From Prosthecobacter sp. (GTDB lineage Bacteria > Verrucomicrobiota > Verrucomicrobiia > Verrucomicrobiales > Verrucomicrobiaceae): 64,000 nucleotides of DNA. This document shows, piece after piece, positions 33,167 through 42,358 of this stretch. Under the pieces are notes generated by a model. That model had not been told where the DNA came from, made no database searches, and was given only the letters and a program-made list of their open reading frames with translations. The stretch spans positions 620,001 through 684,000 of the forward strand of contig NZ_JAXMIH010000023.1 of the NCBI RefSeq assembly GCF_034366625.1. The letters are read 5' to 3'. Each line of letters opens with the position of its first letter. Positions within the stretch are counted from its first letter, which is position 1. The position numbers were made by a program, and so were the translations under genes.

Positions 33167-34051
33167 ATGCCAGCACCACGTATCCTCATCCTCGGCGCCA
33201 CCGGCGGCCTGGGTCGTGCGCTGAACCGGCATTTGGCCCCCGATCACGAAACGGTGCTCTGGGGACGGGCCGAATTGGATTTTGAGCGGCCTGAGGCCAT
33301 TGCTGCCCAATTAAAAGCACAGCCCTTTGATGTTCTGCTCAACGTTGCCGGCATGACCAGCCCGGACGTCTGCGAAATGCAGCCCGAGAAGGCGCGGATG
33401 GCGAATGTCATTGGTCCGCAGGTGCTCGCCGAATATTGCCACGCCCTCGGCGCGCGCCTGATTCACTTCAGCACTGATTACGTCTTCAGTGGAGAGCCGC
33501 GCGATGTGTGGAAAGAGGATGACGAGACAAACCCGGTCAATGTGTATGGCCGGACGAAGCGTGAAGGGGAGCTGGCGGTGCTTCAGGCGTCACCCAATGC
33601 CCTGGTGGCACGCGTTTCGTGGCTTTTTGGTCCTGACAAGCCGAGTCATCCCGACCACATCATTCAACGTGCCTTGCAGACGGACGATCTGGCCGCCGTT
33701 GCAGACAAAGTGTCCGTGCCGACGAGCACTGTGAACATCTGTGACTGGATTGAGCGCATCATTCACGAGCATCCCGAAACCAGCGGAGTGCTGCACCTGT
33801 GCAACACCGGCAGCGCTTCCTGGCATTCGTGGGCTGAGACGGCGTTGGAGGTGGCTGCAGGACTTGGTTTGCCGGTCAAAACGACCCATGTGAAACCCAT
33901 CAAGCTGGCCGACCTCACTCAACTCAAAGCACCACGACCTTTGATGACGGTGATGTGCAATGAACGGCTGCAAAATCGGCTCGGCATCGAGATTCGCCAT
34001 TGGAGAGAGGCTTTGGAGGAGCACTTGGTCGAAAAACACCGCCAGAAATGA
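33167..34051 (+). CDS. dTDP-4-dehydrorhamnose-reductase-like SDR protein
   Basis: A 294-aa extended short-chain dehydrogenase of the RfbD/RmlD type. The NAD(P) motif is GATGGLGRAL, then NVAGMTSPDVCE, the active-site region FSTDYVFSGEPRD and YGRTKREGE with the catalytic Tyr and Lys. RmlD makes dTDP-L-rhamnose, but other rml genes are absent here, so it may act on another nucleotide sugar or in tRNA/metabolite repair. The ATG at 33167 is used. It ends in ATGA overlap with the pseudouridine synthase gene, showing translational coupling. Confidence 0.85.
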   Translation: MPAPRILILGATGGLGRALNRHLAPDHETVLWGRAELDFERPEAIAAQLKAQPFDVLLNVAGMTSPDVCEMQPEKARMANVIGPQVLAEYCHALGARLIHFSTDYVFSGEPRDVWKEDDETNPVNVYGRTKREGELAVLQASPNALVARVSWLFGPDKPSHPDHIIQRALQTDDLAAVADKVSVPTSTVNICDWIERIIHEHPETSGVLHLCNTGSASWHSWAETALEVAAGLGLPVKTTHVKPIKLADLTQLKAPRPLMTVMCNERLQNRLGIEIRHWREALEEHLVEKHRQK

Positions 34052-34788
34052 GTTCCAATCCTGCCATCACGCGCTGTGAGATTCTTCACGAAGATCGCTT
34101 CATCATCGTGGTGAACAAACCGCATGGCGTACTTTCGCATCCGAATCCCAAGGCAGCCAAACCGCAGCCTGCGGCGTTTGAGGGCAGTTATGATCATGAT
34201 CGACGCTGCTTCAAAACATCTATGGGCAACGTGTGGCTGATTCACCGTCTCGATCAGGACACTTCTGGCGTTCTGCTCGGTGCGAAAGATGAAAAAACCG
34301 CCACCGCATGCCGCGAGGCGTTTGAAGCCGAGAAGGTGCGGAAAAAGTATCTCGCCTTGAGCAGCGGCGGCGGATTGAAACCTGAAGGCGTTTGGTTGGA
34401 TCATCTGGTCACGACCCATGCCAAGCATCAGGTACGTACGACGGTCCGGCATGGCACACGCCCCAATGCGGAGGCCAAGTATCGTGTGATCGAAGTCAAT
34501 GCGGCCAATCGCGTCGTGCTGATCGAGATCGAGCTGATCACCGGCAAGACGCATCAAATTCGCGTGCAGGCGGCCTCACGGCAGCTCCCACTGGTGGGCG
34601 ATGATGTCTATGGCTCGTTCGATTTGAACCGCAAACTGCGCAAGACGATCAACGCGAAGCGCTTGTTCCTGCATGCGCATGAACTGAGCCTGAAGCATCC
34701 CGCATCAGGCCAGCCGCTGAGTGTGAAGGCACCGCTGCCTCCAGATCTGCATGCGGTGTTGGAGGCAGCGGGGATGAAAGCAGTTTAA
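34048..34788 (+). CDS. RluA-family RNA pseudouridine synthase
   Basis: A 246-aa pseudouridine synthase. The catalytic motif HRLDQDTSGVLL carries the essential Asp, preceded by VVNKPHGVLSHP and followed by TGKTHQIRVQAA and HAHELSLKHPASG, all typical of RluA/RsuA-like enzymes of the RluA branch. There is no N-terminal S4 domain, which fits a shorter RluA/TruC-type enzyme. The RNA target is not predictable. The ATG at 34048 overlaps the previous stop. Its stop codon overlaps by 4 bp with the end of the convergent citramalate synthase gene. Confidence 0.92.
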   Translation: MSSNPAITRCEILHEDRFIIVVNKPHGVLSHPNPKAAKPQPAAFEGSYDHDRRCFKTSMGNVWLIHRLDQDTSGVLLGAKDEKTATACREAFEAEKVRKKYLALSSGGGLKPEGVWLDHLVTTHAKHQVRTTVRHGTRPNAEAKYRVIEVNAANRVVLIEIELITGKTHQIRVQAASRQLPLVGDDVYGSFDLNRKLRKTINAKRLFLHAHELSLKHPASGQPLSVKAPLPPDLHAVLEAAGMKAV

Positions 34789-36350
34789 GCCGCCTTCTTG
34801 AGCAGGAAGTACTCGATGCCATCGACGAGCGCCTTCCAGCTCGCGTCGATGATGTTGCAGCTCACGCCGACGGTGCTCCAGGTGGCGTTGCCGTTGGTGC
34901 TGGTGATGAGCACGCGTGTCTTTGCGGCTGTTCCCGTGCCGCCGTCGATGATGCGCACCTTGTAATCCGCCAGGCGCATGTGTTGCAGCGCCGGGAAGAA
35001 GGGCAGGAGGGCCTTGCGCAGCGCATTGTCGAGCGCATTCACGGGGCCGTCGCCTTCATCAACGGTGTAAACGCGCGTGCCGCCGATTTCGAGCTTGATG
35101 GTGGCCTCGCAGGTTTCAAAACCATGCGCACCCCCGTGGAAACGGTGCGTGGAGTGGTATTCGATGAGATTGAAGACCGGTGCGTGCTGGCCGGTCTGCT
35201 TGCGGATGAGCATTTCGAACGAGGCCTCGGCGGCTTCGAATTCATAGCCTTCGCTTTCGAGGCGTTTCACCTCGGAAAGGATGTTCTGAACTTCAGGGGC
35301 GCCTTTGGCGAACTTGAAGCCCATGCCCTCGGCCTTCACCAGCACGTTCGACTGGCCAGACATGTCAGAGATGGTGATGATGCGCTGGTTGCCGACAAGT
35401 GCGGGATCGATGTGCTCGTAAGTGCGGGCCAGTTTCTGCACCGCATGCACATGCAAACCGCCTTTGTGCGTGAATGCGGCCAGACCGACATATGGAGCGC
35501 GGATGTCATGCGGCACGTTGGCGAGTTCATCGACGAAATGGGCGAGTTCGCGCAGACGGGTGAGGTCGAGGCCGAGTGCGACGCCCATCTTGAGCTGGAG
35601 TGCGGGCATGATGGTGGTGAGGTTGCAGTTTCCCACGCGCTCACCGTAGCCGTTGATCGTGCCTTGAACCTGACAGGCTCCGGCGCGCACGGCAGCGAGG
35701 GCATTGGCGACACCGACTCCGCCGTCGTTGTGCGTATGAATGCCCACCGGGCGGCCGAGATGGGCGATGACCTTGCGTGTGGTGTCTTCGACGAACTCCG
35801 GCAGCGCGCCGCCATTCGTTTCGCACAGCACGATGAGGTCGGCACCTGCATCCTGGGCGGCTTTGACCGTTTTGAGCGAGTATTCGGGGTCTTCCTTGAA
35901 GCTGTCGAAGAAATGCTCGGCGTCGTAGAGCACCTCGCGGCCGTGTTTTTTCAAATAGGCCACGGTGTCGGCGATCATGGCAAGATTTTCTTCCAGACTG
36001 ACCTGGAAGACCTCAGTGACATGCAGCGCCCAGGTTTTACCGACCACGGTGACGGCGGGGGTCTTCGCATCGAGCAGCATTTTGACCTGCGGATCGTCCT
36101 CGACCTTCATTTTGCCGCGACGGGTCATGCCGAAGGCGGTGATTTTCGCGGTTTTCCAGGTGCGCTTGGCGGCTTCTTCAAAGAAGGCCGCGTCCTTGGG
36201 ATTGGAGCCGGGCCAGCCGCCTTCGATGTAGTGCACGCCGAATTCGTCGAGCTTTTCGGCGACACGGATTTTGTCGAGGGTGCTGAAGGAGATGCCGGTG
36301 CCCTGGGTGCCGTCACGCAGGGTGGTGTCATAGATGGTAACTGGAGACAT
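34785..36350 (-). CDS. cimA: Citramalate synthase
   Basis: A 521-aa enzyme of the HMGL-like/LeuA superfamily. It starts VTIYDTTLRDGTQGTG, with the Asp/Arg pair at the active site, and includes HTHNDGGVGVANALAAV with metal-binding His residues, INGYGERVGNCNL, and HKGGLHVHAV. The C-terminal regulatory (LeuA dimer-type) domain is present from about residue 390 (HGFETCEATIKLEIGG). Length and the GERVGNCNL motif match citramalate synthase (pyruvate plus acetyl-CoA to citramalate, an isoleucine route) better than 2-isopropylmalate synthase. Convergent with the pseudouridine synthase by 4 bp. Confidence 0.9.
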   Translation of the reverse strand: MSPVTIYDTTLRDGTQGTGISFSTLDKIRVAEKLDEFGVHYIEGGWPGSNPKDAAFFEEAAKRTWKTAKITAFGMTRRGKMKVEDDPQVKMLLDAKTPAVTVVGKTWALHVTEVFQVSLEENLAMIADTVAYLKKHGREVLYDAEHFFDSFKEDPEYSLKTVKAAQDAGADLIVLCETNGGALPEFVEDTTRKVIAHLGRPVGIHTHNDGGVGVANALAAVRAGACQVQGTINGYGERVGNCNLTTIMPALQLKMGVALGLDLTRLRELAHFVDELANVPHDIRAPYVGLAAFTHKGGLHVHAVQKLARTYEHIDPALVGNQRIITISDMSGQSNVLVKAEGMGFKFAKGAPEVQNILSEVKRLESEGYEFEAAEASFEMLIRKQTGQHAPVFNLIEYHSTHRFHGGAHGFETCEATIKLEIGGTRVYTVDEGDGPVNALDNALRKALLPFFPALQHMRLADYKVRIIDGGTGTAAKTRVLITSTNGNATWSTVGVSCNIIDASWKALVDGIEYFLLKKAA

Positions 36351-36652
36351 GTGGGTATGGAAATGGAGAGGGTGAAAGGGGGTGCAATGAGAAAACAGGC
36401 CGGATGGCGGTTGCCAAAGGTTCCGGGACGCCGGATGCCAAAAGTGCCTGAAGCGCAGGCATGCAATAACGGACTCTTCCGGCAGCGTCAGGCGCGGAGG
36501 AGTCCGATGCTAATTCGGATGATTTGGCAGATGTCAGGGCGGTTTCCCATGAGCGAGGCGACGATTAACCGCTGCCCGCCCTGATGGCAAAGAGAAGTTT
36601 GAGGGGCAGACACGTGATCTGCTGCTTCTTTGCCTGTTGGAGTATTGGGAGT
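36351..36652. other. Intergenic region with nothing recognised
   Basis: About 300 bases upstream of citramalate synthase. A short imperfect direct repeat, GCCGGATG...GCCAAA, occurs twice around 36400-36445. I see no open frame with coding character, no tRNA and no clear T-box or riboswitch pattern. It presumably holds the cimA promoter. Confidence 0.4.
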
Positions 36653-37177
36653 TTACCTGCCCAAGCCGCCATCGGCGCCATCATGGATGGCAGGGACTGC
36701 ATGCTGGAGACTAGGCACCTGCCAGCCGTTGGCGGGCAGCGGAGAGACGCTCCCTTCGAGGGCGGGACGCACTTCCAAATGCTTGCGGAGCAGCATGTCT
36801 GCTAGGGTGGCCTCGTCATGTTCGGCCATGCGCGCCAAGGGCAGGTCGCTGAGATCCATCTTGAGGATGAAGGGCTTCTCATCGATCACAGGAACTGAGG
36901 TGAGAGCAGGAGAGGTCTGTCCGGCGGGGCGCGAGAGCATCCAGACACTCATGGCGCATACAGCCATGGCTGCTCCCACCATGCCCCACTTGGGAACCAA
37001 GAGATTGCCCCACCAAGTGGTAGTGCGTTCCCAGAGAAGCTCCAAAGATGACTGTTTCAGCATTTCCGCCCTCTGGCGCTGGTGAAACTGGCGGAGGAAG
37101 TCTTCGGTGAATCCCTCCCCTGGCTGTTCAAACCGCTTCAATCGAATCAACCGTTGGATGTCTTCAAACTCACTCAT
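36653..37177 (-). CDS. Single-pass membrane protein, probable partner of the upstream ECF sigma
   Basis: A 174-aa protein. The N-terminal cytoplasmic part (1-60) has charged helices with FTEDFLRQFHQRQRAEML; one transmembrane helix follows (about 64-82, MVGAAMAVCAMSVWML), then a periplasmic part of about 90 residues ending GADGGLGR. It lies 45 bp downstream of the ECF sigma gene on the same strand, the position of an anti-sigma factor, and the topology fits one. It lacks a recognisable zinc-binding anti-sigma motif, so this is inferred from context only. Confidence 0.72.
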   Translation of the reverse strand: MSEFEDIQRLIRLKRFEQPGEGFTEDFLRQFHQRQRAEMLKQSSLELLWERTTTWWGNLLVPKWGMVGAAMAVCAMSVWMLSRPAGQTSPALTSVPVIDEKPFILKMDLSDLPLARMAEHDEATLADMLLRKHLEVRPALEGSVSPLPANGWQVPSLQHAVPAIHDGADGGLGR

Positions 37178-37222
37178 GGCGTGCTGTGGGTTCTGATTTC
37201 TAATTTCGTCAATGGTGCGTGA

Positions 37223-37867
37223 TTATTTCACAAAATCTTCAAGATAGGTCTGGAGCAATCGATGAGCGTAAAATAACCTTGATCTGACTGTCCCTTCCGA
37301 GACTCCGAGTATCTTGCTGATTTCGGCATGCTGGAGACCCTGGACATCGTAAAGGGTCACCACCGTGCGGTGATCTTCCGACAGCTTCATCATGGCTGTG
37401 TTCAACCTTTTTTGCAGCTCATGGATGTTCACTTCGCGGAGCGTGCCTGTGTTGGCCGTGGTCACACGGATGAACTCCGGGTCGTTCTCAATGCCCGTAT
37501 CTACATCGTCAAGACTGACCTTGTGATGGCGGCCCCGCTTCTTAAGAAAGTTCAAAGTCATGTTCACCGCGATGGAATAGATCCATGTGTAGAACGAGGA
37601 CTTGCCCATGAAGCGCTTGATGGAGCGGTAGGCCTTGGCAAACACATCCTGCAGCAGGTCGGCGGTGTCCTCCCGGTTCGAGGTCATGTTGTAAACGAGG
37701 CCGTAGAGCTTCGGCGTGTATTTGCGCACCAGGTCGTCAAACGCGTGTGTGTCGCCCGCCTGCGCCCTGTCCACGAGGATGCGATCCTCCGCGGCGCTGC
37801 TGTTCTGTGCAGGCCCGGGCAGCGAAGCGATGGGGGCCGCCGGAGCGCTGAGGGATGAATCTTGCAT
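37223..37867 (-). CDS. ECF-type RNA polymerase sigma factor
   Basis: A 214-aa sigma factor. Region 2 shows DTHAFDDLVRKYTPKLYGLVYNM and REDTADLLQDVFAKAYRSI with the WIYSIAVNMTLNFLKKRGR -10-recognition block. Region 4 includes LSEDHRTVVTLYDVQGLQHAEISKILGVSEGTVRSRLFYA, a strong helix-turn-helix. It is of the classical ECF group that answers to an anti-sigma factor. The start may instead be the TTG at 37903, which has GGGAAG at a good distance; the ATG at 37867 has none. A 9-bp inverted repeat spans this start region. It precedes the membrane protein gene. Confidence 0.92.
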   Translation of the reverse strand: MQDSSLSAPAAPIASLPGPAQNSSAAEDRILVDRAQAGDTHAFDDLVRKYTPKLYGLVYNMTSNREDTADLLQDVFAKAYRSIKRFMGKSSFYTWIYSIAVNMTLNFLKKRGRHHKVSLDDVDTGIENDPEFIRVTTANTGTLREVNIHELQKRLNTAMMKLSEDHRTVVTLYDVQGLQHAEISKILGVSEGTVRSRLFYAHRLLQTYLEDFVK

Positions 37868-37870
37868 TAA

Positions 37871-37915
37871 GGGAAGAAAAACACTCGTTGCCCAAACAGA
37901 CAAGCATTTCTTCCC
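37871..37915. promoter_or_regulatory. Inverted repeat GGGAAGAAA/TTTCTTCCC around the ECF sigma start
   Basis: GGGAAGAAA (37871-37879) is inverted perfectly at 37907-37915 with 27 bp between. On the sigma mRNA the upstream arm contains a ribosome-binding-like GGGAAG and the downstream arm lies 3 nt before the ATG, so a hairpin could hide the ribosome site. It could also be an operator. Confidence 0.45.
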
Positions 37916-37927
37916 AAGTTGCTGATT

Positions 37928-38533
37928 TCAGCCATGCTTTGCCTGCCAGAGGTGATCCACACAAATCTGCGACCAAGTTTCGAGCTGATCGTGCATGGCG
38001 TGCAGCTCCTCCAGTGTGTGGAAACGCAAGTCTTGGATGGCGTCCTCGTTCGATTTCACGTCGTCACTGCTCAGATCGAAGAAATGCACCACGCCCAGAT
38101 GCACGCTGCCGACTTCCGTCGCATCGTCGTTGATCAAACCGATGACTTTCTGAGTGTGTGTGCCGCCGATGACCAGTTCCTCGGCCATCTCACGCTCGAC
38201 GCCGTTGTAATACATCGTCTCGCCAAGTTCGTCCTGACTGGCATCCACCGGATTGATATGACCACCGATGCCGATGGAGCGTTTTGCCACCAGGCGTTTT
38301 TCACCGGAACTGCCACCGCGCGTGTAACTGATATAGCGGCCTGCGTGATGAAAGATCGTGTAGGGGATGAGTTGCTTGTGCGTGGGATCTTTTTCAGCGG
38401 CAGGACGCTCCATGAAGTGATTGGCACCGGGAGCCAGCATCGCATGCAAGTAACGCGGTGCATCGGATTGAAAGCCTTGAAAACTGCCCAGCTCATCGAA
38501 GAGCTGGCGGGTGATGACGAGAACGTGTTCCAT
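37928..38533 (-). CDS. Nudix-fold hydrolase-like protein
   Basis: A 201-aa protein with a Nudix-type sequence. The metal-binding segment reads SIGIGGHINPVD...GVEREMAEELVIGG, close to the Nudix box (GX5EX7REUXEEXGU) although spacing in the first half is irregular. The N-terminal part (HVLVITRQLFDELGSFQGF) and the phrase QLIPYTIFHHAGRYISYTRG recall bacterial proteins annotated as phosphoesterase or Nudix of unknown substrate. The ATG at 38533 is used. It follows moeA on the same strand but with a short gap, so it may be expressed with it. Confidence 0.75.
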   Translation of the reverse strand: MEHVLVITRQLFDELGSFQGFQSDAPRYLHAMLAPGANHFMERPAAEKDPTHKQLIPYTIFHHAGRYISYTRGGSSGEKRLVAKRSIGIGGHINPVDASQDELGETMYYNGVEREMAEELVIGGTHTQKVIGLINDDATEVGSVHLGVVHFFDLSSDDVKSNEDAIQDLRFHTLEELHAMHDQLETWSQICVDHLWQAKHG

Positions 38534-38580
38534 GATTGAAGAGCGCGCAGAATGAATGGCCTTGCTGTGCGCGCAACCAA

Positions 38581-39777
38581 TCAATCCAGCAACCACGCCT
38601 GCGCCGCCTCGCCTGCTTGGAGGCTTTGACCGGCTTCGAGCCGCAACAACGCCTCTGACCGGCTCAAGGAAAGCAAAGCATGGCTTTGTTGCAGGCCGAA
38701 AGGCATGAACTGGCCGTTCGTGAGCGTGCCACGCAGATAGTGCGGGCGGTCACCAGGATTCTCGAGAGCAGTTCCGGCCACCACCGGAAACCAGCGCGGT
38801 TTCGCTGCCATGTCTGACGCGCCCATCATCTTGAGCAGGGCGGGGCGCACAAACAGCAGGAAGGTCACGAAGGATGACACCGGATTGCCGGGCAGGCCAA
38901 AAAGGTGCGTGGTGCATGGTTCACGACGTGAGGCAAAAAGGAACGGCTTGCCTGGCTTCACACGGACACGCCAGAGCTGCGGCTCGATGCCGAGCTGTTT
39001 CAGAGCGGGCTTGATTTGATCGTGGTCGCCGACTGAAACGCCGCCGCTGAGCAGCACGACATCGTTTTCATCCATCAACCGCCGCAGCGTCTCGACGGTG
39101 GCCTGCAGATCATCGCGGCAATGAGCGTGCGTGCTTTCTCGAATGCCGAGGCGCGCCAGCATGCCGCGTAGCATGAGGCCGTTTGTGTTGTAAATCTGTC
39201 CGCTTCGCAGCGGGCCTGCGCCGGGATGCACCAGTTCATCGCCGGTGCTCAGCACGGCGATACGTGGCAACGCATGCGCGTTGATCCGGTCGAGCCCTTG
39301 GGAGGCGAGCACCGCCATGCGACCGGGGGTGATTTTTTCTCCCGCCCTCATCACGAACTGGCCCTGGCACAGATCCGCTCCTGCACGACGAATGTTTTCA
39401 CCAACGATGACCGGCTCCTGACAGACGATGTGATCGTCGTCACGTTGCACATCCTCCTGCATGATCACGGAGTCGGCTCCGGCGGGAAGCGGAGCACCGG
39501 TGAAAATGCGAATGGCGCAGCCGGATTCGAGCTTCAATCCACGATCCAGGCCCGCAGGCTGCTCGCCAGTAACGCGCAGCGCGGTTTTGCTGTCGCTTTC
39601 AGCCGCGACGAGCGCATAACCATCCATCGACGATTGATCGAAGGCGGGAATCGGCACCGTGGCGGTCACATCCTGAGCGGCAAAACGGTCGAGTGTTGCA
39701 AACAACGACTCCGGCACAGCGTTCAGCGGTGCCACTGCTGCCAGAATGCGTTCGAGCGCCTCGCTTTCGGAAATCAT
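38581..39777 (-). CDS. moeA: Molybdopterin molybdenumtransferase MoeA
   Basis: A 398-aa enzyme that inserts molybdate into adenylylated molybdopterin. Family blocks are [47 protein letters not shown]-like [12 protein letters not shown], the [12 protein letters not shown] loop and [15 protein letters not shown]. The C-terminal domain IV is present with LRGTL. Length is normal. No other molybdenum cofactor gene is in the window. Its start overlaps the stop of the upstream small lipoprotein gene (ATGA), so the two are coupled. Confidence 0.95.
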   Translation of the reverse strand: MISESEALERILAAVAPLNAVPESLFATLDRFAAQDVTATVPIPAFDQSSMDGYALVAAESDSKTALRVTGEQPAGLDRGLKLESGCAIRIFTGAPLPAGADSVIMQEDVQRDDDHIVCQEPVIVGENIRRAGADLCQGQFVMRAGEKITPGRMAVLASQGLDRINAHALPRIAVLSTGDELVHPGAGPLRSGQIYNTNGLMLRGMLARLGIRESTHAHCRDDLQATVETLRRLMDENDVVLLSGGVSVGDHDQIKPALKQLGIEPQLWRVRVKPGKPFLFASRREPCTTHLFGLPGNPVSSFVTFLLFVRPALLKMMGASDMAAKPRWFPVVAGTALENPGDRPHYLRGTLTNGQFMPFGLQQSHALLSLSRSEALLRLEAGQSLQAGEAAQAWLLD

Positions 39778-40352
39778 CGGATGACGGGCGGCAGCTTGCT
39801 GAGGTCAGGAGCGGGTTCTTCCGTCGGCAAGTTGGCGGGTGGCTGTGTTGGTGCTGGAGACGGTTTGAGCGGCGCTATCGGCTGAAACGGCGCATCCAGC
39901 GGTGGAATCACATCCGCCTGCATGACCGGCGTCAGCGGAACCACCGCGCCACTTGCCGAGACAGTGGCTGGAGCGGGTGCGGGGACATCCCCCGGCTTGA
40001 CCTTGTATAACACGATGTCTCGCAGTTGCGGCGTGCCTTCCGTGATGTCTGCGGTGATGTAGTTGCCTTTGCGTTCCGGAGTCACCTTGAGCTTCGTCTT
40101 GGAACCATCAGCGCCTTGCGAGACGATCTCGGTGCCTGCGGGGATGTTCAGCCGCTGCTCGCAGTTGATGAGCACGTAGTTCTGCTCGGGATTCACCAGT
40201 TCGATCACGCCGATGAGTTTTGCCTCGCCCATGCGGTTGTCGGCAGGCAGTTTTTTGGAGGAAAGCTTCCAACCAACCGCCTTGCCCATGAGAAAACTGC
40301 AACTGGGCAGTCCCAGCAGCACGAGGATGCAGATGATGCGAAAACACGGCAT
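39774..40352 (-). CDS. Small exported lipoprotein of unknown function
   Basis: A 192-aa protein with a lipoprotein signal ending in LPSC ([18 protein letters not shown]). The mature part has a short beta-rich domain (about 40-115; [20 protein letters not shown] and [15 protein letters not shown]), followed by a long Pro-rich tail (about 120-192). The beta-rich block is the size of a small OB-like or SH3-like barrel, but I cannot name the family. It overlaps moeA by ATGA. It is divergent from the NPYAPP membrane protein gene. Confidence 0.72.
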   Translation of the reverse strand: MPCFRIICILVLLGLPSCSFLMGKAVGWKLSSKKLPADNRMGEAKLIGVIELVNPEQNYVLINCEQRLNIPAGTEIVSQGADGSKTKLKVTPERKGNYITADITEGTPQLRDIVLYKVKPGDVPAPAPATVSASGAVVPLTPVMQADVIPPLDAPFQPIAPLKPSPAPTQPPANLPTEEPAPDLSKLPPVIR

Positions 40353-40445
40353 GCAGCATTGATGCGCACGCTTGGCATGCTGTCCAGCCTGGAGGCGGGA
40401 CCGGTTTTGCTGGCTGAACGCGGACGGCTCCTGATAAAACGACGC

Positions 40446-41012
40446 ATGATGACGGAAGAAACGGAGTTCAACCCCTACGCGCCACCACAGGCGGCGAGGC
40501 TGGTTGATGAATCACCCGAGGCAATCCGGCGTGCTCACATCGGCCATGAAACCTCGATCAAGGCCGTTGGAGGTTTGTATGCGCTCTTTGGTGGGTTGAT
40601 GTTGCTGCCGGTTATTATCGGAATGCTGGAGGCTTTGAGCGCGGCATCCAGCAAAGGCGATTTTGCCGCGATGGGACTCGCTGCGATCATCGGAGCGTGT
40701 GGGCTGGTTCTCGGAGCGGGCGTTTTTCGTCTGCGGGCTTGGGCGCGGATTCCGATGGCTGTTGTTTCGGGTCTGCTGGGAGCGGTCACGATTTTTACCG
40801 TGCTGCTGCCGTTGATGAACGGGTATGTGGGCTGGTTGATGTTGTCCGCCAAGGGCAGAATGATCTTCTCCCTGCAATATCAGGCCGTCATCGCCTTCAC
40901 GCCTGACGTGAATCCACGCACGTCAGTCGTGTCCCTATGCCTGCTCTTTGTCGTGATGCTATTGGTGCTCGCGGTGATGGCGGCACTGTTGCTGCCGGTT
41001 TTCAGGAGATGA
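40446..41012 (+). CDS. Four-helix membrane protein with an N-terminal NPYAPP box (paralogue)
   Basis: A 188-aa membrane protein, starting MMTEETEFNPYAPPQ (the second Met three bases later is the alternative start). It has four hydrophobic helices (about 41-62, 70-95, 102-127 and 160-184) and AWARIP before the third. Layout and motifs match the protein at 15593-16123, so both belong to one family of unknown role. No partner gene is obvious. It converges on the small lipoprotein gene 14 bp later. Confidence 0.75.
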   Translation: MMTEETEFNPYAPPQAARLVDESPEAIRRAHIGHETSIKAVGGLYALFGGLMLLPVIIGMLEALSAASSKGDFAAMGLAAIIGACGLVLGAGVFRLRAWARIPMAVVSGLLGAVTIFTVLLPLMNGYVGWLMLSAKGRMIFSLQYQAVIAFTPDVNPRTSVVSLCLLFVVMLLVLAVMAALLLPVFRR

Positions 41013-41026
41013 TGCCCGGTTTGACG

Positions 41027-41440
41027 TCAGTCTGGCGGAGGGAGGTTTGTGCGACCCAAAGCGGCGATGAATGCGAGAAGGCCCCAGCAAATTTTCTGCC
41101 CTGGAGACAGGCGCGGTTTGCCATCGTAGCCTGTCGCCTTTTTCGCCTCGCCCATAAGTACACCTGGTTCTAATCCGCTCACGGCTTGTTTGGGAACGAA
41201 GAGCCGTTTGCCATCCCGCTGATCTGTGAACCAAGTGCCGTCACGATCGGTTCGTGGCTGGCTGGTGCCATAACCCGCCGGTATGTAAGTCGGCGGATGG
41301 GTCGCGATCTGCTGCCAAATTTTGAGGCTGTTCCAATCAGCTTCCGGCTTCGAACGCGTGGCGCACGAGATGGAAAGCAGTGACACCACCAGCAAACACA
41401 CTCCCCGAATGAAAAATGCCGGAGGTCGCGCCGGGTTCAT
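41027..41440 (-). CDS. Small lipoprotein downstream of dapA
   Basis: A 137-aa protein with a lipoprotein signal (AFFIRGVCLLVVSLLSISC at about residues 8-26). The mature part contains the segment DGTWFTDQRDGKRLFVPKQAV and ends with a weak hydrophobic segment KICWGLLAFIAALG. It starts 8 bp after dapA on the same strand and so probably belongs to the trpA-dapF-dapA transcript. The ATG at 41440 is chosen because the signal begins there; upstream codons in frame run into dapA. Function not known. Confidence 0.65.
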   Translation of the reverse strand: MNPARPPAFFIRGVCLLVVSLLSISCATRSKPEADWNSLKIWQQIATHPPTYIPAGYGTSQPRTDRDGTWFTDQRDGKRLFVPKQAVSGLEPGVLMGEAKKATGYDGKPRLSPGQKICWGLLAFIAALGRTNLPPPD

Positions 41441-41448
41441 GGCCTGTA

Positions 41449-42330
41449 TTACTTGATGATGCCCAGCTTTTTCAGCGTGGCGGTCAGTTCGGCCACTTTT
41501 TCCTTCTCCATGCCGACGAGCGGCAGGCGCAACTCGTCCGTGCAATGTCCAGCAAGGGCCATCGCCGTTTTGATCGGGATGGGGTTGGTGGCGAGTTTCA
41601 GGAACGCGGCGAAGAGCGGGTAGTAGCGTGTGTGGATCTTCAACGCGGCGGTGTAATCGCCCTTCAGGGCGAGCTGCACCATCTCGCTGAGTGGTTTCGG
41701 GATCAAGTTGCCTGCCACGCTGACGATGCCGACCGCGCCCACAGACATGAAGGGCAGGGTAAGACCGTCATCGCCGGAGAGAATCTCGAAATCAGCGGGA
41801 AGCACTTGCTTCATCTGGCTGACGCGTTCGGGATTGCCGCCGGCTTCCTTGATGGAGCGGATGTTCGGGCAATTCTCCGCGAGGCGCACGAGCACATCGA
41901 GACCGATCTCGATGCCGCAGCGGCCGGGGATGCTGTACAGCATGAGCGGCAGCTTCGTGTTGTCTGCGATGGCCTTGAAATGCTGATACAGGCCTTCAGG
42001 CGTCGGCTTGTTGTAATAAGGGGCGACCTGGAGAGATGCGGTGGCGCCGGCTGCCTCGGCTTCTTGGGTGAGTTCGATGGCTTCACGCGTGGAGTTCGAT
42101 CCCGTGCCCGCCATGACGATGCCGCGGCCTTTGGCGAACTCGACGCTGAGTTTCACGACGCGCTCATGCTCGTCGTAATCGAGCGTGGGCGATTCCCCCG
42201 TGGTGCCGCAAGGCACGATGCCGGACACACCGTTGTCGAACTGGAAATCGACGATGGATTTGAGCGCGGCCTCGTCGATTTGGCCGTTTTTGAAGGGGGT
42301 GACGATTGCGGTGTGGGTGCCTGCGAACAT
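41449..42330 (-). CDS. dapA: 4-hydroxy-tetrahydrodipicolinate synthase
   Basis: A 293-aa class I aldolase-type enzyme condensing pyruvate with aspartate semialdehyde in lysine/diaminopimelate synthesis. The motifs GIVPCGTTGESPTLD, LMLYSIPGRCG (catalytic Tyr) and SIKEAGGNPERV (Schiff-base Lys) are in the family order, and the length is typical. It is 28 bp downstream of dapF, giving a small dap operon that feeds cell-wall peptidoglycan. The start MFAGTHTAIVTPFK is standard for DapA. Confidence 0.96.
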   Translation of the reverse strand: MFAGTHTAIVTPFKNGQIDEAALKSIVDFQFDNGVSGIVPCGTTGESPTLDYDEHERVVKLSVEFAKGRGIVMAGTGSNSTREAIELTQEAEAAGATASLQVAPYYNKPTPEGLYQHFKAIADNTKLPLMLYSIPGRCGIEIGLDVLVRLAENCPNIRSIKEAGGNPERVSQMKQVLPADFEILSGDDGLTLPFMSVGAVGIVSVAGNLIPKPLSEMVQLALKGDYTAALKIHTRYYPLFAAFLKLATNPIPIKTAMALAGHCTDELRLPLVGMEKEKVAELTATLKKLGIIK

Positions 42331-42358
42331 GGGAAGCGGGGAGCGAAGGGCGTGGAGC

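Noticed and set aside
34980-36584. A 534-codon open frame antisense to citramalate synthase
   Set aside because: It is a codon-bias shadow with low-complexity composition; cimA on the other strand is complete.
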